Positions 31,061 to 44,287 of a stretch of 64,000 nucleotides of DNA are shown here, piece after piece (positions within the stretch are counted from its first letter, which is position 1; each line of letters starts with the position of its first letter). Below the pieces are notes generated by a model. The model was not told the origin of the DNA, did no database searches, and saw only the letters and a list, made by a program, of their open reading frames with translations. A program made the position numbers and the translations under genes. The DNA is from Straminergon stramineum (Eukaryota > Streptophyta > Bryopsida > Hypnales > Calliergonaceae): positions 15,753,001-15,817,000 of the forward strand of contig OY987272.1 of NCBI GenBank assembly GCA_963920665.1, in the 5' to 3' direction.

Positions 31061-32834
31061 TTATTGCCTCCCTATGTAGAATGGCATACCACTTTTTAAG
31101 TCAAGGATGCTCAAACAAGTCTAATGGGATTCGAGTTGGGGCCATTCATAGTAAAAAAAGCCCCTACTTAACCTCTATTGGAGATGCTCCTAGATTTAAC
31201 CACTAACTATAGTGTAATAACTAAAAAAAAGGGCAAAGTTATTGCTAGACCACAACTAACTTTTGGAGAAAAGCTCAAAATGACAAACAATTTGCACCAT
31301 TGCTTTTGATAGGCCCAATTAGCCCTTGCAACCCTTTTTTTCCTACTAAGAGGTCATTTGGTTCACAAAAAGCACAGAAATGTGAAGGCAAGGAATGTAA
31401 AAATTATAGATGATGAAATTTGCACTTTACAAATATTTTGATTTGCCCAGAGTGTTTGTGGGGGTTTGGGGATTATGAAAAGACTTCTTTTCAACCTTCA
31501 TTAGGAGTCAGAGGCTCTCGATATGCTAGTCAATGCCTTGCATTTGTTTAAATTCTATTGGACTTCAATGGAGTCACAAGTTTAGGCACTTCTTGGTATC
31601 GGAAATGCCTTTAAATATTTAGGGGTACTTTATTATCAAAAAAAATTCCATTCTAATATTAGGTGGAATTTTATTGCAACCTAGGTAATTTCTACAAATT
31701 TTCCATTATTTATTAAACAATTGATTTTTGAGAAATTCATCTTCTATATTCCAATAAAATTCAAAATTTTCTTAATAAACTTTTAAGAAGTTCCCAAACA
31801 CTGAGTACGAGCTTATATTTCTATTCACCATTTATTCCTAAAAGGTCTAATTTAATGACTCCTTTTAAATATAATGAACATAGACCCTTTTAAGTGGAAG
31901 GGAATTTTGATGAGCTGATCTTGCCATTGAGCTCCTAGCGTGTTTTTATGTCAAAAACACTTCTCTTCAATCTTTGGTAAGTCAGATGGACTTATAGATT
32001 TTTTTCAATCAATAATTGCATTGTTTCTTGTACACTTAAATTTTTACTTGCAAGGCCAATATCTAATTTTCTATGTTTTTCTTGGAATGGATGGTAACTT
32101 TTAAGTTCACTGACTACATGTATATATACAAGCTTGAAAGGAACTCTCTATCAAGAACTACTAAACCCTCATTTAGCCATGGTTTGTCACATGCACTTTA
32201 ATAGATCTCAATAACTGTCTCATTAGAAGGGATTTGAGGGTATTAAAAGCCCATGAGTTCCCAAAATGTTCCCATAATCCTACCTTTGTGGGAGGTTATT
32301 GTGGGAACAAATCCAATAGTTTCAAGACCATGCTACATCAAAGAAAGAAGTATTTGTACATAGATAGCGACCGCAACATAAATTATTTTAAAATAAAGGA
32401 CAATATAGGAAATCCATTGTGTTGGTTCTCTATCTATCATTTGGCCATCTACCTTAAAGACATAAAGGTGTTATTGTATGACCTAATGAAGGAATAATTC
32501 ATTGAGAGGTTGTGAGATTAGATAGTGGAGAAGTTGCTTTTATAGTGAAATGCTTGGCCCATCATCAATCCTCAAAGGATATGGGATAACTTGAAGATGA
32601 GAGCTTGAACTTTCATTGTCAAAACAAGTTTGATAATGAAAGATGAAGACAATGAAAGACAATGAACGGAGTTGTAATTGAAGAGGACTTTTAGACTTCA
32701 TTTAGACACAATAGAATAATTAATTTTTAAAAAATTTAAACAAATGACAATTGAAAAATAAATATCAATTTCATCACTAGAAACCTATTTGTGATATTTA
32801 GCCTCAAAAAACAAGTTATTTAAAAAATTCACAG
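31061..32834. other. AT-rich spacer, no gene recognised
   Basis: Between the S1 upstream copy and the right arm. The small frames at 31,021-31,206 and 32,234-32,497 have no recognisable domain and are not repeated elsewhere in the window. Confidence 0.5.
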
Positions 32835-35679
32835 ATTGAAGATGTTTCAAAATGTCAAAAAAAATGTCCCCTTCTAGCCTCTCTAATAAATTTTGGCCAT
32901 AACTTTTGATTGTCCGCTTGAAATGGATCACAAACAACTTTTGGGGGATGAAAATTAAATTGATTTACCAACTTTACTTAGTCCAAATTTTTTGAAAAAA
33001 AAAATATTCTACTATGCCTAAATGAGGTATGAAATTCCACTTTGAACAAAATTTATGCATTTGAGTTAACTATTAGCAATTGAGATCCTACTAATCCTAA
33101 TTTATATATCCAACATGGTTTGTTTTACCTACTACCAATTCATTTGTATCAACAACCTGTCTTTTCCTCCTAAAACACTCACAATGAAAGGCCCTTGTTC
33201 AAAACTTTGCATTACAATGGTTCAAATGGTCTAATTGTTTTGAATGTTAAGTTGATTTTTGATATTAAGTAATATTTTTAAATGCTAAATCTTAATTAAC
33301 TAGTGGTTTAGGAACAATGTGGCAAACTTGGTCCATCAACCTATCAATCATCATCATTCATGCAACACGCTCTTGAGCTTTCCACAAACAATCTAGTTGT
33401 GGGAACTTCTGGTAAGGAGAGCAAAGATAGGAACTAGGTTGAAATGGCCCTCCGAACACCTCAAATCCCCTCAAATGAATCTAAAATGGGATTATTCTAA
33501 ATTTCTTATGACACCAAGGCCTCAATATCTCTCAAAGGCCTAATTGTCCTCATAGACACCTAATTTACCCTAGAAACAAGGAGTTGGTGGGATTTAGGTA
33601 CTCCAACCTTTACAATGGTAAAACATCATTTTAGTAGGGACTTTACCAATGAAAGTTTAACAATCTTTATGGATTCTTGACTATAAAATGTAATAAATAA
33701 CCACAAAGCCAGAAAAACAACAACAACCTAAGACAAAATTGCAACTTAGGGGCTCACATCAAGCAAGAGCTTCGAACCTCTCATTGTCGTGGTCTAGTTA
33801 ATATGGACCTTTAGAGTATTCTTCATTTTGTTTTTTAATTTGGTTATAAGAATATGTTAGCCTATTTCGGGCACTCCAATAGGTAATTTGAGGACGATTT
33901 TGGTATGGCATGACATGGTATGATGACATGTATGTAGGGGAAATGTTTGACTATGGAGTATATAATTTTAGGTTGTACTTAGGAAGTGGGAATGTGTTGG
34001 ATTTGTTGTTGAGGGCTAAATTCCGTCCAATTTGGAGGCCTATACACAATTTTTTCCCCAAGGGGTGGGGGCAATTTAGGCATGAGATGTTTCCCAAATT
34101 TACATGAATCCATTGCTTGAAAGGCGTCTAGTTTGGATAAGGGACATGTACACTCCCTACTAGCCAGTTCTAGGGGTTTCTTTTGCCATTGCAATGAAAA
34201 AGCTTTATAATTCATTTTGTGAACTTTTTGCAAGGGGTAGGGATTATCCATTGTCTAATTCCTTGTTAAATGGCTTAGTAGTTTGCAAAGAGTCCTTCCC
34301 TACTCGCCCTTGAAGAATTCATCCAATTCAAACCACTAACTTCTACATTGATTCTAGACTTGGACAATGCCTCAAGAGACAATAAGAACTAGTGTATATG
34401 AAATCAATAAGGTCTGGGTATTCTTCTATATCTTGATATATAAAGTCATTTTCTAGAAAAAGATATATATCAATTTCTTCATTATTGAGTATACTCACAA
34501 GGACGTTGATGCTATTTTTTGGCATTAGATCAACAAGTTAAAGATCAATGGCTATTCCACACTTTTCACTTTTGAGGATGAGGAAGTCTTTCATAGATTC
34601 CAAAACTTAGCATGTTATTCCTCATCCTATTGTAGGAGGTTATAATTTGAAGTACTTTGTAGATGGATATTTATAAATAGGCATTTACAAATACCCTCAA
34701 AAGTCATTCTTAGAGAAGTTTAAGTTCTACAAGGATTCCAATGGGTGTCTCTTAATACAATACAAAAGTTTTTGTACAAACATTGATTGATTCCAAATAC
34801 TTGTGAAAAGAGACTACAAATGGGTACCACAAAGTACCTAATGGCACTCTTATTCCTTTGGTTCCGCAACATATGCATTGCTTTAATGAGGCTTGTAGGG
34901 ATTTAGATGGGTTTATTATACTTTGGGACACTATGGCTAATGAGGTCTTGTTTAGAGAGTTTTGGAGGATGAAATGAGTTAGTGAACTACTACTAGAAAG
35001 GTGTGAGAATTCCTCTAAACACACCACTTCTCTTCCATGAGAGATTGTAGGATGGATTTTGAATATCTTCTAAGTTTACCACTGAGGTGGAAGGCCAATT
35101 CTTTAATAGTGGCACAATGCGTAAAGTGATTGCAAAGGATGCACCCTTTGTTGGTTGTAGGTATGACCGTCCACCTCTATGAGTCTTTTTCACTATAACC
35201 AAGGCAAAGAACCTTCCTTAGAGTTGGCCGGTGAGGAGTGTGAGGGACTCTAGTTGCCTTCTAAGCAATTTACTCCTAATTACAATCCTCCCGATTGCCT
35301 AAATTTGTTCATGCAAGATAGAGATAGCCCCATTTATAACACCCAAACACCTTTCCTAACATTTCACAATCATTGAATTATGTAATCAAATAGATTAGGG
35401 CAATCTCCAATGCCAAAATCTCAATACAATGCTCAATTAGGGATGAATGCAAGAAACATCTACTAATTTTGTTGTGTTTTCACAATACTCATGCTAAGTT
35501 TTTTAGAGTACTTTAAAATTAGAATAAAAATGATTTTAATTTTAAAAATATGGCTATTGTTTGCACCTTTATGGTGAAGGTAACCATTGAAGGAAAAAAT
35601 ATAGAAAAATTCTCCAAGTAGGAGAACTTGAAAAGTGCCAAATCTCAAGAAAATAGATCCCACAATGTTTGAATTAGTA

Positions 35680-36362
35680 CTCCCTTCATCCCATAATGAT
35701 CTTGTTAGAGAAAATGTTTTGGATTTAGGCTAAAAATAACATATTTTAAAATCCGTTTTTAGTTGTAAGTAGAGAGTAATGTAGTCCTACTATCCTAAAA
35801 AATTTAGTTTTGAATAAGTTTTCAAAGTGTAGTTGTGATGAACTAAAAAGTAGTTTTTTGGAGCCTTTTTATTAGAGCACCACTAGCCAATCATTTTTGC
35901 ATTTCCTGTGTTGTGTATTCTTCTTCCTATCTTCCCGTGTTGTACTCTTGTTCCCACGTTGTTTGAAAGCTTTAGTTGTAAGTATGATGTGAAGATTCAA
36001 TTGTACACAATAGCAAGCATGGTGTGCACATTGGCATAGTTGCATACAATGGTAGCCATGATACACAAATCCCATAATTTCATGGCCTAATCGAGATTTA
36101 GGCTCCCCATTTTTATTTTTTTATTTTTAGGAATAACCGTTCAAAATAAGAAGCAAGATAAAATTGAAAATTAAATTAGTCCAGTTCAAGCAAATGAGAC
36201 TCCCCCATTTCGTGTAGTCACTATGCATATCACTGTGCATATGCAGCTTCTCTGAACATACAAAGCCTTCATTTGGTGGTTCTTTCCTCCATGTCACTCA
36301 AAGAAGATCATTTTGGGATAAAGAATTCATGCAACATGAAGATCATTTTGAGATGGAGGGAG
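35680..36362. mobile_element. 683-bp Stowaway-like (Tc1/mariner) element, right arm only
   Basis: Starts CTCCCTTCATCCCATAATGA and ends with the near complement TTTTGAGATGGAGGGAG, flanked by TA on both sides. The left arm near 3,290 has a single TA and no insert. The CTCCCT(C/T)C end and TA target are typical of plant Stowaway elements. No transposase. Confidence 0.85.
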
Positions 36363-38658
36363 TATAAAATAGGAAAAAAGATTAATACATACAACAAAAA
36401 TTCGACATTTGTAACAAGTCTACAAAGGTGGTCATTCACCAAAAGACCCACCAAAATAACATTTTGTATATTTCAAAATGCAAGCAAAAAGAAAATCCTT
36501 GTGAACTTCTACATAATACACAATTAAATATTTTAAAAATACCTTTGAATAGTAGCTACAACTCTATTATATGTCCAATCCCTCCACATTTCACCAACAA
36601 ATTAGATACTAAAATCTAATTTGTATAGATGATCCTACAATCCCCCAATTTGGAAAGTATCACATAAAAATACGGGGTTACTTCTTAATAGGACTCTCTA
36701 AACCCAATAAAAGGCATGGAACATATATAATTGTGCAAATTGGAGGTTATTGCTACTAGTTTTCATACTAACAAGAGAAATTATTAACTATCTTGAGCAA
36801 TGACATATTAAAGTCTCAATTTATTGAATTATCTCAATTAAATGATCACTTATTACATTCTAAATGTAGGATCATAATTAAATGAGATTCCACACTTTTT
36901 TTAATTTAATGAATATAGCCTTTTGGTTAGAACATACTTTCAACAACTTGTGACCTCTTCATTGACACAAGCAAGCTAATCATTCTACTATATATTACCA
37001 ATGTAGATAATTTTTCAGGTCTTCTTTTTTTGCTTGTGAACATCCATAGAGTTCATGGGTCTATGTGATCACTAAGACTTGTCTACATGTCACTATAAAT
37101 TCCATTCAAAGACTTTATAGAAAGTAGTGAAAGGTTTTCAAAGAACAATTAGAAGTGTCTTAACCCCTAAAGTTCCTAGACTATGTTTTCACCCAAAACA
37201 CTCTAAAAGTGCTATTTCTAGTGCAAGTACCAAATTTTAGAAAAAAACAATTTGGGACACAAATAACTATAGGATCTTATGGCACACTAGATTGAAAAAA
37301 TGTAAAAAAAAATTCAAGAATTTCTACATAATAGATTGCAAGGTATTAACTTTTGAATTGACAAAAGCTATATTTTTTACCTTTTGAAAAAACGGGTAGG
37401 TGCACTTTAAAAATTCACATTTGTATGAAAAAATGTTCAAAATGGTGGAGGCATGGAGCTTCTTTAGATTCATTCTTTAAAGCAAGTTGGCTACATGCTT
37501 GGAAATTTTCAAATCATTTAGAATTGTACAATGTTCATATAGGAAACAAATAGTAAATAGAAAGAAGTAGAAAATGATTCAAAATTACTAAATTGTTAAG
37601 AATTTAGTTATGGAATTGAAAAATGTCAATTCCAATGGTTATAATAATTTTGTAATAAACAATTAGCATCCAATGTTTTATTTTTTTCAAGAAATATTGA
37701 AAATTGAGTTAAATAAAGGACTTCAAAGTTTATTTTAGAGTAGAGAATCCATAACTACCCGCAAACTAAAACTCCTCATAACTTTCACCTCATTAATCTA
37801 AATGGGATAATTCAAAGCTTCCCCCATATATATAAATCTACAAAACCAATTTCAAATTTAGGTTTGTGAAAAAAAGGGATTTTATCCAATCAACCTACAT
37901 TGTCTAATGGAGGAAAAAAATCTATGCATCATATAATCAATTTTCAACCATGTAGTCAAAAGCTGTGAAAACTGTTGGCCAGTAAGGGAAAAACCCAGTC
38001 CCCATGTGTGAACATTTGAAAGAGAAAAAAAAGAAAAATTCCATTCGTGGTGAGTGCCCAAATTCACTATGTAGCGAAAAAAATGCAACCTAGTGCTTGA
38101 GGGGATAAAAACTTTCAACAATTTTCTGGAAAGCACTCAAGGTACAAAAGCTTGCAGGACGGGGTAGGTTTTGCTTGTGTAGAAGCTTGTCATCAACAAC
38201 AACACATTGTGCAAAAATGCACTTTAGAGGTACCTTTGACTAACGATTAACTGAAAGGTTTTCAACAAGCTCATCTTTCTTACATTAAAAATAGCCATTC
38301 AAAAGTTTGTTAGAAACTTTTCAACACTAAAAGTGTGTCAAAAGTAAGGACTAACTATTCAAGAAAGCAATAGAGCGCCAAGATTGTAACAGAAAGATTG
38401 ATAATGGCAATTGCAATTTTCTAAGAAAAAGTCTTCGTCAATATATAAAATCTAAGCACTAGAATGATACCAAGTTCCAATCTTTATTTTGAAATTTGCT
38501 ATTGAACAAAAACAATAATACACAACACACACATACAAATCTAATTGAAATGAAACCACCTAATGAGATTGCTCAACCATTTCAAACTAACCAACGAGAT
38601 GGCTTATATTGAGACCCGATAGACACTTCACAATCACTCTACCAAAATGATCCAGGGC

Positions 38659-38670
38659 CTATATAAACTC
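38659..38670 (+). promoter_or_regulatory. TATA box of the S1 gene at 39,529
   Basis: CTATATAAACTC, followed about 30 bases on by a CT-rich stretch (TCTCTCTCATTCTC) that suits a transcription start. Conserved in all S1 upstream copies in the window. Confidence 0.6.
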
Positions 38671-38760
38671 ATCCCAACCATAGTCTCTCTCATTCTCAAC
38701 TTCTTTGTCTTGTGAGTCCTTCCTTCCTCCTATCCATGCTTATTGCTAATCGACAACTTT

Positions 38761-39476
38761 GTGAGTATTGTTTCAATTTGCTTTTCCTTTCTCTTGTTGT
38801 GAGGTTGTGCTTGTTGTAGCTTTTCCCTTCATGGTTCTTTGTTTTGTCAACGAGCAATTCATTTGCGTGATTGATGTATTTAGTGTTGAGGAGGACATTA
38901 TGAGGATGTCTTGACTAGTAGATCTTCAATCAAGTCTAGCACGATAGGTTTTTGTGGTGCTTGTTGTTCCAAATTCCTTATGAAGAATTGGATTCCAAGG
39001 CTTTTTGATAGTCCAATCTTAGTATGCACATTAATTTAGTTGGATTATTGGAGAGAATTGTGGACGTTTGGACTTCCAAGCAAGCTAGTTATTGTGAAGT
39101 TGAAACATCTATATTGACTAGTTTGGCTTTTCACTTTTCATACCTAAAGCGGTAGATGCTTTAATTTCTTTTCATACTTGATACCAAGGATGCTTGGTGG
39201 TCCAATTTTATTGGTACATGAATTTGGAGAACACTGTAGATGTTTGAACTTCCAAGCAAGCTAGACAGTTCTTGTGAAGTCGAAACATCAATACTACTTC
39301 AGCTTCTCACTTTTTAGACTTGAGGCAAGAGATGCTTTAATTTCTTTTTGTGTTCTAGGTTTCCATTTCATGTTGCTACAATTGCGAAGCCCTAATTTAC
39401 GTGTGGAAACCTAGAGTTAATTAATTTCAAACAACTTCATACTCTAAATAAATGATGTGTGTGTTTTCAATGCAAG
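38761..39476 (+). other. Predicted 5'-leader intron of the S1 gene at 39,529
   Basis: Donor GTGAGTATTG at 38,761; acceptor GTTTTCAATGCAAG ending at 39,476; 716 bases. Same signals in the inverted partner (917 to 232). Confidence 0.5.
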
Positions 39477-39528
39477 GTGTAGCTGGTCGAGCCTTCACAG
39501 TTAGCGGGACCCCAATCTCACTCTCACC

Positions 39529-39990
39529 ATGGCCGCGTCTCTTCAAGATCGCGCTTTCTACGTGCTAGTGATGGCCTTGGCGCTATCCTCCCTCCTTGCA
39601 GTCCATGTTGAGGCGCGCCCGCCCCCCGAGGACTCCATCGAGAAGAAAATGGGCTCCATCTCAATCCAGGACCAACTCAACGTCATCCTCGACGTGCATT
39701 GCGACTCCGGCTTTCGGCATCAGGACGTGGGCACGATTCTGGTCACAGGCTATGGCGGCTTTGAGTTCCCGATTGTGGATCAAAACTACTGGAAGTGCAC
39801 CCTGTCCGCTCCTACGATTCCTGGCTGGCTAGCCTTGTTGGTGACGTTCACCTTATGGGCCAGGAATCCGTTGATTAGCCCCGATGACTTTGTGTACTAG
39901 CTGGTCAACAGGGATGGCTTGTATATGGTGCCCAACGAAAATAGGGGGATCACGCCCAAGGACGGAAAGCTCGTCTACCACTGGCCATAG
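39529..39990 (+). pseudogene. S-protein homologue (S1-like) with a premature in-frame TAG
   Basis: The ATG at 39,529 starts a secreted protein: signal peptide to about residue 29 (VLVMALALSSLLAV, cleavage after VEA), then ISIQDQLNVILDVHCDS, DVGTILVTGYGGFEFPIVD and YWKCTLSAP, an S1 core. Translation stops at TAG (39,898-39,900) after DDFVY, 123 residues. In the same frame the sequence continues with LVNRDGLYMVPNEN and KLVYHWP to a TAG at 39,988-39,990. That is the expected S1 C-terminus (W-x-V-x-x-DGL-like), so the full family length is about 153 residues. The premature codon stands where the family has tryptophan, so a TGG to TAG change is likely. The gene may be dead, or make a shortened product. 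It has its own promoter and leader intron and a possible polyadenylation signal at 40,263. Confidence 0.8.
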
Positions 39991-40262
39991 TAAAAGTTCT
40001 TTAGGGAATGATGTTGGCTGCATGCGAGTGTACGTGGCTGGCATGGGCTCACGATCTATGTATGAAGAGATCAATGGAGGCAACATGCATGTATAGATGA
40101 TGACTGTAAAATTCTTTGCTTTTAAGCTTTTAGATGACACGAGGGCTGGCTAGGGGCTACCTCAACCGGCCGATGGAGTTAGCTAGCGAGCTTTTGTAAG
40201 CATGTGGTGCTATGAACATTTTGCATGCATGTTCTGAAGTGAAAGAGCTTCGCCTCTTTGTG

Positions 40263-40268
40263 AATAAA
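40263..40268 (+). terminator. Possible polyadenylation signal of the S1 gene at 39,529
   Basis: AATAAA lies about 270 bases after the second stop codon, in otherwise non-coding 3' flank. Plant poly(A) signals are loose, so this is only a candidate. Confidence 0.3.
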
Positions 40269-40289
40269 ATGATTGTTCAAACAGCAAAG

Positions 40290-41949
40290 GTGCAAGTCTT
40301 GATCCACGGTGTCTTTAATTTGATGTTCTGTACATTTCGTTTCTTTCCTATTGTTGGAATGACTACTACTGAGGGGAGTGGATTATGGAATAACAAAGAA
40401 TTTTGAAGGATTCTGGAGATCAACTTGCTCTGGTACATCTCCCGATTTAATTACAGTGAAGCCCACATGAAAATGTTCGTTTCTTGCTGCTTGCTGCTTG
40501 CTTTTCCCTAGTTTCCCCGACCCTTGTGCACAATCGTCTGGGAAACTAGCTTCAGTTGGAAGCTTCCAGATGGGAAACATGGAAAATATATATCCTTCAA
40601 TTCACTCCTTGTAGGTGATTGGACAAATTTTCACAGTTTGACGAATTTCTCAAGAAAATTATCAATCTTCGACCGTTCCATTGCAACAATATTGACATGG
40701 AAGTATTGATCAGGCCATTACCGATCATTCGTTTGCAAGATTTTGTTTCATTCAGGCGACAATCGACATATAATTATTGATAGTACACCCCGTTGGTCAT
40801 ATACAAGGTAGGTTTAAAGAATAAAGAGTTTAGCTGAATTGGGAAATGAAATGTACTTTATACCTTCAATTGAACCAATACCCTCTTCTAAGTCGTAGAG
40901 CTCTCTATTTCACTAGCAGACCATAATGGTGTACTCTAAATACTCTGTTCTGGACTTGTAGCACTTCTGCAGTTATACATATAAATATTCAAATTCGAAA
41001 CTAATATATTATGCTTTCAGAACTTAGTTTGGAATTTCATGATATTGATCCTCTCAGATGAATGTCCCTCGAAGTAGAAATGAAGGATTGGGTAGGTACC
41101 TCAAATCTCATATTTTAGCATGACTTTTTGGGACTTAATTTAACATAGCAAAGCATTGTAACTTTCTAGAATAATTTTCAAATAGGAGAGCATTGTAGAT
41201 TTTCGGAAATATCATTTTTCATTTAATAAATGCCTTGGAGAAAGTCAGTATGCCACCTTAAGTCCTAAAGTAAAAATAGATGGGTCTAGCCATCCATGCA
41301 ACAAAAAATAAAGAAAGAAACTTGAAATAATTTAAATTTATATTTGTTTCTCATAGAGTATGTTAGTTTTGTCCTCAAGGATAGTTCATGCCACTTGGAT
41401 TATTAATGTGAAAGTTATGAAAAATCTTGTTATTTAATTGGACAATCAAAACATTTTTTTCAAATGATAACTTATAGGATACTTCTTTAAACTCTATTTT
41501 TATTATTTTCACAATAAAGGAGGTTGCATGGTTTATATTGCTTGCTAGAGCAATGACTCATTGATAGGATTGATGTCCTTCAATTCAATCTTAGACTTGT
41601 TTATAATTTCCGTTTCCTTTATAACTTGCACCTACTTCTACCACCAAGTATGAACATCAAGTATTTATGGATCCTCGAAAGAGATCATGTACTACCACGC
41701 AACATCTAGATTTGAGGTTGTGGCCATTAAACGTCAAATGAAGAGAGGGTATTTTTTCAACACAACCTTAGAATTGTGCATAGGCTAGAATTTAATTACC
41801 TTCAAGACGATGCAAATGTCGTAATATAAGTTTTACAGTGTACACCCTCCAACAGGGTTTCTTAAATTCAAAACTAAGACTGGACGCTTCACAAACCTTC
41901 CAAAGCAATATGAAGGTCATCACTTCATACAAATTCGAAGCAGACAACT
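40290..41949. other. Intergenic, no gene recognised
   Basis: The part near 41,645-41,720 (GAACATCAAGTATTTATGG onward) is a diverged copy of 42,311-42,370 and of about 8,300-8,360, so the S1-fragment unit has been duplicated here too. The rest is AT-rich, without frames longer than chance. Confidence 0.45.
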
Positions 41950-42800
41950 TCGTTGATTGTACATAACATCTTGACTTCAACCTTGTGTCTCATGATTGGA
42001 AAGGGTCAAATCGTACGTGAATGCTACCCCCATCCATGTCCTTGTTTCTTACCAGTTTTCTTAGATCAGAAACTTTTCCAAAATAGTATGGAAGCAGAGA
42101 AGCAGAAAGGTACCCAGAGCCATCCCATCCCAACCCCCGTTTAATACACGGAAAGTCGCAATGCCACGAGTATGAAGCACAACCCCTGCTTCATTCTTCA
42201 TCTTCAACTCAATTCAGTCTTGTCAGCCATTCAAGGAGCTCTATTTCAAACAATCGTGAGCAATGCATTGATCATGGTTTTTTTACCAATTGAAGTGAGA
42301 CTCTCCATTTAGTATGAACATCGAGTATCTATGAATCCTCGGAAGAGGTCATGTACTACCACACAATATCATGGGTGTTTTAAGTGTAGTCTAGTAGGAA
42401 GATTTTAAGTAAAGGCTTTCAAGTAGCCTTTTAAAAAGATTTAAAGGAAATTTACTGAAAGTAAGTGTGTTGCATTTACTACAGCTCAGTTCTAGAATTC
42501 TTTTTAGAACTATGCTTAAAACACCCCATGATGTGCTAGTGCTAGACAAGCAAGGCCTGCAGCCGCGAGTTCCTCGCCAAGTTCATCATTTGCTGAAGCA
42601 CATGCCCTTCCAATCCACTACAATGTGGGGGCTGATGTGTAGAAGCTTGTGCCCTTGGTTCGATACCGCGGATGGCTTGTCGTCGATCTGGCACTCGGGG
42701 AGTGAGCCTGAACACATATATGACTGAACTATTCAATTCGCAATAGCTAGCAAGATCGATGGAAGTGCATTCTGTGCAGGAGGCTTGCAATTGTCAATCT
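41950..42800 (+). repeat. Direct copy of 7,610-8,830 without the S1 N-terminal half
   Basis: Aligned blocks: 41,976-42,290 with 7,632-7,965; 42,311-42,480 with 8,305-8,445; 42,480-42,800 with 8,435-8,830. The roughly 320 bases holding the S1 N-terminal fragment and the 76-bp MITE at 8,644 are missing. A motif reading CPWFDTADGL at about 42,650-42,680 may be the worn C-terminus of an S1 domain, but it is short. Confidence 0.65.
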
Positions 42801-43584
42801 CGACATGATGAGAGAGGTTCTGGTTGGGAATGGATTCCATGCGAGTTTCCATGCATGTAATTAACAAGATTTCTGAAGCTTGTAGGAATTTGATTTGATC
42901 AATTGAGAGGACGGTACTCTGGCTGTCGAGATTGAATCAATTCCAAGTCATTGGCACAATCAGCATTCTAGAATGGAGAGCTTGTAAAAAATAAGTGGTA
43001 GTTTCAACTTGATTTGATTTGGTTATCACCAAGTCAAGAACTTTGCAAACGGACCCACCAAATGAAGTCTTTAAATTCTTCCCTTCGATTTACTATTCTC
43101 AGTGAATCGGAACTCAGATTAAAACACGATTTCGGCACACCTCACTTGCATTATCTTTCGGTAATTAAATCCCAGAAAATGCCCATTTCAAAGGCTGAAA
43201 TTGAAGCAATTGCAACAAGAGAGAATGCGTGAACTTAAAAGAATGCTGAGAATGTAACACCTGGAAGCATATGATGGCTTTCATGTCTATTTCAAGATCT
43301 CTTTGGATTTATCCGCACGGAAACCAACAACAACACTCAGACCGAATCTTGCACAAAGTCTAGAGCTGGAATCTACCAATAGCAAGAACTATGGAAACCT
43401 GGCAAACACGGACACCACAAGAGTCTCTGAAATCTTCCCTTCGATTTATTATTCCCACTGAATCAGTAACACACTCTGTTCAGCAACAAGGAAATGCCAA
43501 CACCATTGACATCACCGTAAAGAGATTTAAAAGCTAAAACGATAGCATGGTAATTGCATATTCGCCTCTTGACAACCTGGCCCT

Positions 43585-44008
43585 CTAATGCCGTCTCTGC
43601 CAAGCATAGAAGACTCGATTTGTGAGTCCACCCTCGGACATCAACGTCAAGCCATTCTCATCAGCTTTCTAAGCGCAGTTCTTGTAACATGCTCGAAACG
43701 CCGAGTCCCTTACGTACAAGTTGAATTTGCTCCACACGGTGGGTGCGGATGTGTAGACGGTGCACAACATGTAGGCATTGGCGTCCAGGTAGAAGATGTG
43801 TGTGGGTTACAAGTGGCGGAAAGATGGCCACTTTTTGTTGTTGGATATCGGAGGAGCATTGCACAAAGAGCTTGGAATTGGGGAAGGCATTTTGGACGGA
43901 CAAGACACCCACGGGGCCAGGCGGTTGGGTATCCTGGCCAGAGACGAGGACGACGGAGGTGGCTATAGCAACCACCATCACGATGAAAGCAAGTCCCATT
44001 GTCACCAT
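43585..44008 (-). pseudogene. S1-like gene, broken by a 2-bp deletion near 43,799
   Basis: The ATG at 44,008 opens a signal peptide (MVTMGLAFIVMVVAIATSVV) and continues in frame through NAFPNSKLFVQCSSD to FPPLVTHT. There two bases present in the 11,289 copy are missing and the frame is lost. The remaining S1 part (second to fourth cysteine and the W..NGL end) is readable in another frame down to 43,585. So the two paralogues carry different single lesions, and each keeps the segment the other lost. They were inactivated independently after duplication. The TATA-like box and leader intron signals are present but weaker (44,856-44,867, donor 44,764, acceptor 44,053). Confidence 0.8.
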
Positions 44009-44279
44009 GGTGAAAAACTTTTGAAAATTCACTTTTTTGGTCCGATAATGATCTGTACATATAAGAAAACAGCATTACAAACAAAATTCTCTATAAGTTC
44101 AAAGGAAATTAGGAGCTCTTTTTTGTAGCCTATTGAAAAGCATAGAAAATAGGAGATTGAAAAGACAAGGGGCTTTTGGGCTACTAGGAGGGCCTTGCAA
44201 TTGTAGCAACATGAAACAGAGAGCTAGAACAAGAAAAGAAATGAAAGCATTTACTCCTTCACAATAACTATCTTGCTTG

Positions 44280-44287
44280 GTCCAAGT
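44280..44287. other. Empty site for the 15.3-kb hAT element
   Basis: TTGCTTGGTCCAAGTCCAAA is continuous here. In the left unit the same sequence is split after GTCCAAGT (11,985) and resumes with GTCCAAGTCCAAA (27,269). Confidence 0.95.

Larger units (their letters stand above)
32835..39709. repeat. Right arm of the large inverted duplication
   Basis: Mirror of 1-7,595. It lacks the left-arm transposons at 4,542, 6,476 and 6,789 and has gained the Stowaway-like element at 35,680. Its promoter-proximal part (38,293-39,152) matches 28,431-29,295 far better than the left arm, suggesting later conversion. Confidence 0.85.

Noticed and set aside
42467..42727. 86-codon frame containing CPWFDTADGL as an S1 gene
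   Set aside because: Only the last short motif resembles S1; no signal peptide or first half is present, so it is noted only within the repeat entry.
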